From Amyelois transitella (taxonomy: Eukaryota > Arthropoda > Insecta > Lepidoptera > Pyralidae), in contig NC_083522.1 of the NCBI RefSeq assembly GCF_032362555.1, positions 226,001 to 290,000 of the forward strand: a stretch of 64,000 nucleotides of DNA, written 5' to 3'. The notes below the pieces were generated by a model that saw only the letters and a program-made list of their open reading frames with translations, did not search any database and was not told where the DNA came from. Positions 35,302-47,200 of the stretch are shown piece after piece (within the stretch, counting starts at the first letter, position 1; every line of letters begins with the position of its first letter). The position numbers and the translations under genes are program-made.

Positions 35302-35539
35302 TCAATTAATTTTAAAAGGACTTAGGACGAACCTATTTCATTCTTTATTTCACTAGATTTAGATGAGTGAAATGATATATCACTAGATTGAAATAGTATT
35401 TTGTCATATCACTAATATTTTTTTTAGTAAGAAGATGTATTAAATCGGAATATTCACCATCTTTCGTGATTTCGTGGTATACCTAGGGATTTCGAGAAAT
35501 CTGTGATATCCTCATTTCTCTGCGACATATAGGTACACT

Positions 35540-37410
35540 TACTTACATTATTATGTAAGTCGTGCCGTGTCGTGACCGATCCATTTATATGACATTATAC
35601 ACTTATACAAATTTTTGAACTTAGTCTTAAAAATATGTAACTTATACATACAAGATCTTAAAAATTTATAAACTATGTATATCCATTACATCTTACACTA
35701 CGTCGAGGTAGGTAGACGCCCATTAAGTGGCTCCAATACGGCAGTGACTTGCATTCTATACTTAAAAGGCATACACATATGTACATACATACATGACATT
35801 AGGCAGCAAATTATTTAAAATTACAGGCACAAGTATGAATACACTAAATATCCATTTTATATTATTAACATTTGTATTAATGTTTCTAATGAATAAAGGT
35901 GCTCAAAGTCTACCATATAAGATAAAATTTGGCAATGAGATTGTTATATGGACTTACGAAAATCTAAGTAAATACCGTTCCTAAATTTTCTGAAAATTCG
36001 GTAATTTGCCGGGTAGCGAAGCCCCGGACAAATTTGAGTATATATAACTGATAGATAATATAACACTAATTTTTTAAGGTCTCCAATAGAATTTGTAGAA
36101 ATCGGGAAAATTTCTATTCTAGTCACTGCAATTTGGACATAACCCTGATTTACGGAGCACTTGACTATAATAATAACTGTAAATTAAATGCTGAACACCC
36201 GCCCTCGTTCTTAACTAGTGACTAATAAATGTTACAAAATACTGAACGTACGTTCTATATATTCACTGTTTGATATGAACTATATTTATGTACACATCAA
36301 TTACAAATATCGATCTTAATGTAGAAATCAGTTACTTAACATTTAGTTTTATGTACAAAATGCCATTTTGGCGAAAAAAAAATGTATCGATATCCTACAA
36401 ATTGTTTATAGGGCCCTTAAATATTTTTATTACTATGCATTAAGGTTTGGATTTAATTCAGACTATTGATATAAAAAAAAGAAACAAGATGAAAACAATG
36501 ACAATATATATAGTTTAAAAGAAGTAGAATTTTTTTACATATCTGTCGAAACAAAAATAAGTAATGTCAACAAATTTAAGTAGGTAAGTTATAAATTACT
36601 TTAAGTCAATTGAAAAAAAAAATTTAATTAACTTGATTAAATCTTTCACTTTCCAATCGCTGCCGGCAACGTTAATGGGATTTTATTGGGAATATTGATT
36701 AATTAATATTCAAATTAAAATCAAATATATTGTATTCACATGTGTTTATGATCGCCTTGATACTGGAACTTATTCATTTAATATATTACATTGGAAATAT
36801 TCCCGACAAAATTTCCAGTAAATTACCGATAATATTCCCACGTGCCTGACAATTTATTATGAAATCAACAACGCACTACAACATTTGGCGAGGTGCTAGT
36901 TGAAGATATGTCGTGCCACCTTGGCTGTTCAACTAATTCATGAATGTTTGTTTGACATTTTAAAATTAATTTTAAAGTGGATTCAGTATAAATGAGTTAC
37001 TGGTTGAATGTCTTATCTTTGTTCATCAGGTTATACTGGCGTCATTGGCCGAGAAGTTCCAGTAGATAGTGAAAAGTTAGGAGGCAGAAATGAAAAAGAA
37101 GAGGATAGAAGAAGGATAAAATGTAATATTTTGATCGGAGGAGAAGACTGGAGCAGGTGACCGAGTTTGTCGATCAAAGTTTACAGGAGATGGAAGGTGT
37201 GATAGTGATAAAGGAGTGTGAATGGGGGAACATAGGTAGTTAATAGAGCTTAGCGTAGCATGTCGGGCCCGAACTTCTGACCGCATAGTAGCGGCCTGAA
37301 ATTCTTTACAAAGGTTCATCAGGCGATGCATAGAGGCAGGTTGTTAGGTGTGGCAGAAGACACATGAAAGCAGAGAAGACGCAATGGAGATGAGAGTTAA
37401 GAAATATACA
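35540..37410. other. AT-rich intergenic DNA
   Basis: No gene is seen. Open frames are short and unsupported, and no recognised repeat apart from simple A/T runs occurs. Confidence 0.5.
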
Positions 37411-37419
37411 CACATCATA

Positions 37420-37860
37420 CACATAGTCACGTCTATATCCCTTACGAGGTAGACTGAGCAAACAGTCTTGAAAAATTGACAGGCCGCGTTGAGCTGTTTG
37501 ACTTAATGATAGAATTGAGATTCAAATAGTGACAGGTTGCTAACCTATCGCCTAAATGAAAAAACTCCAGTTTATAAGCTATTAAGGAATATGATCATTG
37601 AAAAATGAGTGAAAATGGAATGCTTAGATGATTTGACTATAGAGAGGATGAATGAAAGTACTTTGCAAATGTAAAATGACAATGTAAGATAACGGTGGAA
37701 GGGAAATGTCTAGACAAACGAACTAATCAAATCGGAGAAGTCAGCCCAGATCAAGAGTACCCTACACAGAGGTAGCATACAGAGAATAATAATTAACTAT
37801 AAAGTGCAAAAGTATACAAGGATCGTTGCAAGTGGAAAGATTAAGTCTCAATTATGCTTG
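37420..37860. repeat. Family A (minus) and degraded family B (plus)
   Basis: Minus-strand family A occupies 37420-37583 (CACGTCTATATCCCTTACGA to CTAACCTATCGCC). At 37735-37860 a degraded plus-strand family B fragment reads TCAGCCCAGATCAAGAGTAC and GGATCGTTGCAAGTGGAAAG. Confidence 0.6.
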
Positions 37861-38265
37861 CAGTGGCAATATTCCCAGACGTACATCACAAATCACAAAA
37901 TCATCTATATACATTAAATCTTAAAAAAAAAATTTTTTGTCAATTATAACAGACATACTGGAACGAAACTATTTTAGCACTAACGACTTTGAATCAACTT
38001 GATCAATTATTTATAATTTTAAGAAGTACCTACTTAATACAAAAATGTGAAATAAAAAGAAGTGTCAAATAAAACAGCGTATACAACTTACAAAGAGATT
38101 CTATAAAACTCAACACCTATAATCTAATTACACAAAGTGGACGAAATCACAGCATACAGTGGGCCACATCGAAAAGTACTTACACCACTATTATGGTACA
38201 CTTTTTAGGTGGCTTACTGTACATCTCTAGACGCAGGCGGACTTTCACGCGATACGGTGACGGCG

Positions 38266-41200
38266 CTAGTGCGGGCCAAAGCCGGGGGGCGGCATGAAGT
38301 TGGCGGGGGGCGCAAACTGGGGGTAGTGCGCCGGCGGCAGCATGCACGGCATCGGCATCTGCTGCGGGGGGTAGCTCGGGGGGAAGGGAGGCAGCGTCGG
38401 GGGCGGCAGGAACGCCCGCGGACGGAACTCCGGCGCCATCACGTTCGGCCGGAACTGCGGCGGGGCGGGGCGGAACTCCGCGGCGATGTTAAGTGAGGAG
38501 GAGAGCTGGGGCGCCGCGCGGCCGAGAGCCCCCAGCATGAACCAGTGCGCCGCGACTGGGTCTACTCGGCTTAGGTATTGGAAGGTCTCGCATTCGCTCA
38601 TTGATAACGTGACGCCACTCGCCGCAGTTGTGGGAACTTGTGCTGGTGTAGGAGTAGGGGTGGGCTGTGGATTGGGTGACGGAGTTGTAAGCACCGCTGC
38701 AGTAGAAACGGGGAGCGTAGTTGCCAGCAACGAGGTCTCAACAGGAGGCGTGGACGTGGGCAACGAGGTCGCGGGCTTCACAGGCGAGGACTCGGAAACG
38801 ACCGCCGGCGTCGGCGACGGCTGGGGAGAATGTATAGGTGTTGTATGTTTTGGCGATATTAATCTATCCCGCGGACTGCCAAGTGCCGGTTCGCTGTTAC
38901 AGTGTTCTACTTGTATACCAGCGGAGGTGGAGTCTATAGTGAGAGAAATCGCCGGCGGCAACAACGGTATCCTGTTAGCTATTGTTGCCACACGAGCCGA
39001 GGGTATCGAGTTATCAACAGCTGCGGATCGCGGGGAGGGGGGCTCAGGTGAGGAGAGGCCGGACTCGGAGCAGGTGGAGGGGTGGGGGGAGGGGAGGGCG
39101 GCGAGCGGCGCGGCGGGCGGCAGGCAGTCGGGCACGTGCCGCCGGTAGTCGTCCACGTAATCCAGCGCGATGCCGTTGTGGAGGTACTCGCTGATCTCCG
39201 CGAAGTTCGGCGTCGCGCCGTTCTCGAGCGCCGCGAACTTCGGGAACAGGTAGCACTCGCCCGTCTGAAACACACGGCGCGATTCGGTCGTGAGTACATT
39301 CCGAGGTAAACGCCGACAGAACTAACTTAAGACAGATAGAATGAATAAACTTACAAAGTTAAAGTTAAAAGCTTTTGCGAAGCTTGACAATGTCATGAAA
39401 AATGTCTGAAATTCAGTATCTGCCTTAATTTTTTCTGCAAAAGCGACCAGGGAAGTGTATTCGCAACCAAAAGTCCACGCGACGGCGACTTAAAATAATT
39501 ATTGACGTTTGCGTGCACACGACAAAACCAAAACTATATCTGAACCTGCCCTTAAAACTATCATCCATATGTAAAAGTTTAAAAAATAAATTCCAAAAGA
39601 AACAAGCCAATATTTTTTACAATAGTGATCGCGAGGACAGTATTTTGTCATAGAGTCGTGTGCACGCGTCAGCCGCGTCGGTGGACGTCGCGCCGGTGTG
39701 TGACGCCCGGTACCGCCCCGTACATTACAACGTCGACCGACGCGAGTTCGTCCGCTTGCGTCTATCGCGACATCTATAAGTATTACATATTTATCCCTTA
39801 CAGCGTGGACAGAGACAACAGTCTCGATACGATTGAAAGGCTAGGTAAAGCGAGATATGGGTTTATATATAAGTTGGTCCTCATCACTGATCATATGTAT
39901 GTATGTATGTTAGCGAACAAATTTCAAAGGACGCAACGCATTAAAAAGTAAATAAAATTTCGACCAACCAAAAAGCCTTAAAAGTTTAAATTATCTTTTA
40001 TAATACACAATTGGCTATATCGTTCCAAAGTTTCCAAATCAAACGGGTGATTGGATAAATTATTAACTATGACAAAAAAAAAATCTTTGCTTATTGAAAA
40101 CAAAAATCTTTTTTGCTTTAATAAAAATCTTGAGTGAAGAATTAGAAATTGACAAATAAACAATCCCGCTGATTTTCGCTTCCATTTATATTGTTTTTGA
40201 AAATAAATGTATATGACAAGCCACGTTGGGCGCCACTGTGAAAACGTCGCAGGTAAGAGTGATGTGAGATAATTTCAAAATGCATGGAATAACTACAATC
40301 TTTATTAGAAATAGTTTTACAAATTTGAAGAGGGTGTGGATTTAGCTATAGACACGAGATCCAACAAGTAACCGCTAGAGAATAGAGGGCTACTTAACTT
40401 GGTGAACGCTAAGGTAGTCCAAAGGCAAAGGACTGGGCGCGTGAGTTCGCCTTTTTTTGTATCCTCCTTTTAGATTCGCTACTTATTAGTACATATACTA
40501 TAGTGCAATATGGTTAGTTTCAGATTTCAGTTCCAGCTGCCTACCAGTCCGGCCAGCCTCCTACCAGCTGCTTGCCAATGCCCTCCAGACGCCTGCTCCT
40601 CAGTGCAGAGCAGTCGAATTTCTCGGCTAAATTATTCCTCAACACTCTTGACCTGACACCTGTGACGTTTCATCTAAACATCACAAATTGAGTCCAGAAA
40701 AATAGGTAATGAATTGAAGACTCCGGCCACGCGAAACTGTTTAGAGATAGAAAAGAAGACAAAAACACAGATGTCAAATGTAAATAAAAAGTAAAGAAAA
40801 TATTAAGAACATTATTTGAAAAAACATAATAAATTTTAAACTTTTTTCTTAATCTAGCAACTGTTGGTCATTTTTCCATTTAATGGATCGTACAATTGTA
40901 TTGTAAAAGAATAATAAATAAAATTATTTGGTCTTTCCAATTTTGTTATTTTTATGCGTTGTTCTTTTGAAACTTGCACGGATGTATTTATGCTCCAATC
41001 CTGAAGAAATTTTGAAAGCGCGATTATAATTATTCGCGACTAAAAGTCGTCACACGTCGGAAAATAAATTAAAGAATAACACTTACAAAATTTAAGAAAC
41101 CCCAGAGTTTTTTATGAACCAAAAAATTTTGTCTAGAGATTTATTAATTTATCAAAATTATGCACACGATATTCTTTAAGAATACATGATTACACTAACT

Positions 41201-44200
41201 AAGAAAACGCGCGTATATCGCGGTTAATTCGCTAAGAAAATATTTGTATATTCAGTACCGTTATTAGTTAGGTATCTTACCATTATGTACGTAAAGTACA
41301 TAAAACAAAAATATTTGCGTACTTGGTGAATTATTAGGAACTAACATATGATATGAAAAGTATAGTTTCAAAGCAAGCACCCTAACCGATACCTACATTT
41401 CCTACATAAAGTAGAAAAATCGCATCAATGAGAGCACATGCAATTAAAACAATAAAATTGCGTGAATGTGAGCATAGTAAAACAAATTATTTCTCGGCGC
41501 TTTGTTTAATTATTTTTGCTAGAGCCAATCTCCTCTGCAGCACACGACTAGTCACCGACGACACACTCGTTACACTTTCGTCGGAACTCGGCGACTTAGA
41601 CCGCGGCTGTTTTATCGACGACATTTCTACAGATGGCGCCACTATAGAACTAGTTGGTGACTTAGTAATTTTTGCGTGTAAAGCTCTAAGCCTTGCGAGT
41701 CGACGCGACGCTTGGGAAGCGAGGGACGCTACGCTTGTCGCGTCGTCGCTTTTACTAGTTTCGTCTTTAGTCTTAGAATGTAGTGAGCGAAGTCGAGCTA
41801 ATCGCATCGAACGCGGTGGGGATACTATAGGCGTTTCTACTTCTTTACTATCTTCTAGGCTGTTAAGACCATTGTAATTCCGATATTTCTGTTCACAAAA
41901 TCGATCGTCCGACGCTTTATTAATACTCAAACGCTGTACAATTCCGGGACCGTCGTGTCCTAACAGTAGGCTGCTGAAATCTGTATCCAAATATCCGTCT
42001 AATTCATCATCATCCGGTTGCGGAGAGGGGCACTCCCAAGTCGGGAGCCTCTTCGCTGGTTGTCCGACAAGTTCCGAAGCTGAAGCTGAAATTTCGCTGG
42101 CGGTATCGTCATGGAACTGTGAGATGGTCGTGAGGAGGCCTCGGACGTCCGTCTCGGGATCCGAATCCGAGTCTGTGAGGAGAGGGAGGGTACTCACTCG
42201 GACGCAGGAGTCTGAACGAGGGTCCGCGTGGCCGGAGCGGATTAGAGCGGCGCTGATACAGTCGTCCTTCTCGGTGGACGTGTTCACAAGGAACACTTCG
42301 AGGATGTCCTCCTGAAAGATAGGACGGTGTAAGTATGACGTGGAAATGTAAGTAAGAAAGTTTGAAGATTTAAACATATAATTGAAGGCGGGCGCAGCAA
42401 GCAGCGCGGGCTGTGTCTCACCTCCCTGTCCAGCGCGGCCACGCTGGCCACGAGGCGCGCGTCGCGCACGAGCCGCAGGAAGCAGTGCGCGGCGGCGTGC
42501 GGCCAGCGCCGGCCGGCCGCGCCGGGCCGCACGCCCGCCAGGCGCGCGCGCACGGCCTGCGCCGGGAGCTGCCCCCACTGCCGCAGCAGCGGCTTGAGGC
42601 CGCGCGTCGCCACCACGTCCACGGTGCCGTAGTCCACGTGACGCACCTACACCGCGACGACACAAATTGAGCCTTATTTACACTACGATAGTGTTGTGAT
42701 GATGTCGCATTTAAAAATAACTACCATCTGGTTTGACGACTACTGCCACTTGTATCACAAGTATACGAACAAAATCGACAGTGAGCATTGTCGAACCTCA
42801 TACACAACCAGCGACAATGTCACAACGCTTCTGCAATTTTACGTAGCGATAATCTAATATTAGATTATCGCTACGTAAAATTGCAGATCCGATATATATC
42901 GGAAACAAACCACTAAAATAAATATAACAATGCCAAAACTACTTCATTTAATAATTCTAAGATCAGAAATGATAATGCCTCGATTCAATTAATATTATAC
43001 CTACACAATTTTAACCTATTGTTAATTTATTTATTAACCTCTTAAAGGCATCAATTTATCATCTCACTCGCTCATTACAGGTTCGACACTAATTCCATTG
43101 AACTAATTAAATCATACTTTAGTGAAATATTACAGAAGGTAGATTTAAATAACATAAAATCGAAAGGAGCTAACGGAAAAATAGGGGGTACCGCAAGGTT
43201 CCATTTTGGGACCTTTTCTCTTTCTGGTATATATCAACGACCTGCCTTGTATGATTGAGAAACAGACTGGCATCGTGTTTTGCAGATGATACGTCACTAA
43301 TCTTTAAGATGATCCGTCGTAGTGAAACCTGTGATGATTTAAATCACACTTTAGCCCCCATTTCTAACTGGTTTTTAGTTTACAACTTAATGTTAAATTC
43401 AAATAAGATGATGCCTTAAGTTTACACTTCCCAATGTGCGGCAAACAAATGATGATATTGTTAAGTGGTAATAGATATTATTTGTGGATAGTACTACATT
43501 CTTAAGAATAAAATTAGATTCGAATTCGAAATGACAAGCTCACATTTCGAAACTTTCTAAAAAGCGTAGTTCTGCAGCATAGCGTCTGCTATTCGTCGTA
43601 CATATTAGGCATTTGACAGATGTAGCAACTGCTAAGCTAGGATATTTTAGTTATATTCATAGATTAATTGAGCACGGAGGCTTGACATTGACACTGACAT
43701 AATTTTATATTCACATTTTTTTAAATGTAGGCAATATGCATTCGTCCATGATTTAGATTTAAGATATTTGTAAATTGACATCCAAATATTTGACATTTGT
43801 AAATACACATACGCTTTGGAAGCAGTAATATTAATTTTGAAAATAAATCAATTCTATTCTATTAACGTTCCAAATCCAAATTTTACCGAGAACCACATCC
43901 GAGACCATCAGTCCAATAATGCTCTCGTACAATATAAACTCACCTTAACCGTCTCGCTATCAATGATCTTGACGATGAGCGAGCGATGCCAGTCGCGATC
44001 GAAGTAGCTAGAACAGTAGTGACCCAGCCGTACGGCCCCGCTCGCTAGGAAGCGGTCCCGACCTTCGCCATTCGTGTAGTATTCACTGGAAATAAGATAT
44101 TCATTGTAATACTTATTTACAGGCAAAATCACTGAGAAATATTAAAGTAGGTGTTCTTCCTCCAGAATGCATTGTATCCGAGCACCTTATCGATTCGACT

Positions 44201-47200
44201 ACCGAGGCACTAAATTCCCATTGTATACTAGGTTTAATTTATGACTAGTGACTACATATTGCCACATTCAAATTTACATACATACATAAAATCACGCCTC
44301 TTTCCCGGAGGGGTAGGCAGAGACTACCACTTTCCACTTGCCACGATCTCTGCATACTTCCTTCGCTTCATCCACATTCACAACTCTCTTCATGCAAGCT
44401 CTGCGGTTTCGGGTACTCTCGACTCAAATTTAATTCGATTTAAAGTTTTTTTTCGTAAAATTAAAACATCACGTCATTAGATAACTTACACTCCATTTTT
44501 AGGTTTTACTCCTTTAGTGAACAATAAAGCATTTACTTACTTACTTACACAACAATATTATTTTCCAACAATTGTCATAAAATGTGGCCGTTGTTCACAG
44601 GCCTTGGCAACACTCACGTCATCTGGTCCATGATGTCCTCCATCGCGATGTGGTACAGCTCCCCGAGCCGGATGAGCCAGAAGTGCGAGGGGGAGTACAC
44701 CTCGCCCACCATGACGTCCAGCAGCGCGCCCGCCTCCACGTCGCCCAGCGGCAGCGGCGGGATGCTCTCCATGAAGTGCATGCAGTCCACGGGGAACACG
44801 TCCGGGTCCTGGTACGATAACAACGTTATATTGTCATCTGCATCATCGTCATTAAAAAAATCAAAGTACTTCAGCAGATGCTCTTCCTAATATATAAAAT
44901 AAATAATCAATAAAAATGCAGAAGATGATTTTGTTTTGTACTGTAAATCTGTATAAAGTTTGAAAAATCTTTCACACTATGTGTGTATTTGTTTCCATAC
45001 AAAAGTAGCGGAGGTCAGACAGGAGTCCCGTTGTGCCATAAATGTGATGGAATACATGACTAACCTAATCCAGCCAACATTATAATAAAAAGCGCAGTTC
45101 CGGTAACTCTGTGAGAGGTGAGAATGTTGCCGACACTAGCGACAGAAGGAAGTTGACGTCCGATGAAAATGCTGCAGTGTAGTTTGTTCCGCCGCTTCTT
45201 CTACACATGCGCTTTGAAAGCAGTAGTAGTTATAATTAGATTTAAGTGATGTGACGTCACTAAGTGATACCTTGTATCCAATTTTGAAAATAAATCTATT
45301 CTATTGTAGAAGATGCTCACGAAATCAATGCCGGGCAAGGCGTCGTCGGGGTCGACGTGGCAGGCCAGCGTGGAGCCCCGCGGCGGGCGCGCGGCGGGGC
45401 GGGCGGCGGGGCGCGGCGCGGGCGCGCGGCCCGGCCGCAGCCGCCAGTCGCCGGTGTGCTCGGGCCGCGCGATGCTGAGCCGCCCGTCCAGCGTGCAAAC
45501 CAGGCTGATGATGCTCGTGAACCCGAACCGCCCGAAGTTCAGCTCGCGCTGGTGCCGCTCTCTATGTTACATTGGGTGATTATTGTTTTTTTTTTTGGCC
45601 GCTAACTGGCTGGACAGCAAACAAAGTTAGTGACATACATAATATGGCATGGAGTTGCCAACCTTCTCGGAGCGAACACGGCATGTTATGAAAAAACCGT
45701 TATGATCAGACCGCAACAAGGCTAACTCAAAAAATATTGCCATTATCGGAGTAATGAGAAAATTTACTAAAACATAAATTTGTAACAATTTTTCAACTTC
45801 ACAGTTCTTCTATAGGTACCATAGAAATCTCGACGTAAAATCTGAAAAACTTAACCCCTAATTGTTTTTGATTTTAAACAATAGGGTCAAATTTAGCCTG
45901 TAAACCCACCTGTAAAGCCTCAACAGTTGCGTGCACCACACTCCCTCGGGATGGCTCTCCACAAGCTCCACCACCTCATTCTTCAGTTCTTCTAAGGCCA
46001 TGCCCTTCTTGATGCTGTTGCCTGGGACACCGACAACTTCTATAAGTCATTGCGTGCATATTGAACGATTTAATAACTGTATCATTGACTTTGTGATAAT
46101 ACGTTCATCAGTGACTGTACCTTAAGCAATTACTTAAATTTTGGTATTCGATTTACAAAGTAAAGGTAATACAATTTCTACAAAAATGCGTCACAGAGAA
46201 TTTAGATTCTGGACTGTGCAACCACATACGCTACGGCTTGTTGTAAATAAAAGGATTTTTAATTATCTTATATGCTACATAATATAGTATGCAAAGCACT
46301 TAGTGGCAAAATAACGAATACAAAGTTACTTTATTTCATTGATTCAGATCACATCATGTCACAATTATGTTCAAAGCTTCAGAGTTAATAATACTCACTA
46401 GACGCAGTCTGCCTCCCAGAATCATCATCCGCAGATGACAGCTTACCGTTGACAGAACTGGAACTGTCCAAATACTGGCTGTTGTACAGAGGAGTCCTCT
46501 TCTTTAAGAAGTTACGGACTGCATCACCAGAGTTTTCATTATTATGATCATTTGTTTCAACTTTCTCTGGAGTGATTCGTGCGGGGCGACTGTTTCTATT
46601 ATTTTTGTTGATTTTTTGTGAACTTTTTATGTTTTGACAATGGTTTCTTTCATATGTGACTTCACATGAAGATTCTATGTGATTATTGTTCTGAACTACT
46701 GGGGATTCGTCTTTATTATGATTGACGTCTGCTTTCGAGTTTGGCGATGTCCTAATTTCCTTCCTTTCATCAATTGCTATGGTAGAATTATAAGGTTTGA
46801 CTGAATTAATATTACATTCTTGGAATGTTTTCACAATCAGGTCAGGCCCTGAATTTGTATTTGCCAACTGTGGTATCGCCCCTGGGACGCTCCGTCTTTT
46901 GCCTTTACTGCAATGTTGTAATGGTGTCACTTAGATTAAATACGCAAATATATTATTCTGATTTCTATGATTCTGACATTTTTAGAGTTCCCTACCTAAA
47001 AGGTAAAAATGAGACCCTATTACTAAGTCTCAGCTGATTGTCTGTTCGTCTGTCTGTCACCAGAATGTATCTCATAAACTGTCATAGGTTTAAAGCTGAA
47101 ATTTTCCCATATTTTTTTTTGTTTAGAATGCACGAAGGGTTCATTTGTGAGCGAGTCCGACTGTATTTTCGGCATGGCTGACATGGCCAGTATTTATTAT

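Larger units (their letters stand above)
34863..35532. mobile_element. Long inverted-repeat (foldback-type) element
   Basis: The left arm starts ATGTCGCAGGAAAATGA and the right arm read inward starts ATGTCGCAGAGAAATGA. Both continue with GAAATCCCTAGG, CACGAAATCACG, GTTGAATATTC or GGTGAATATTCC, CTTCTTACTAAAA and CTAGTGAAAT-type blocks, so the arms match imperfectly for roughly 150-200 bp. The ends lie in TATAT/ATATA, so a TA target is possible. A LINE 3' end and TTAGG units occupy the middle. There is no coding capacity. The superfamily is unknown; a non-autonomous DNA transposon is most likely. Confidence 0.7.

Noticed and set aside
38486-39148. 220-codon plus-strand frame
   Set aside because: Antisense shadow of the proline/threonine-rich Tejas terminal exon.
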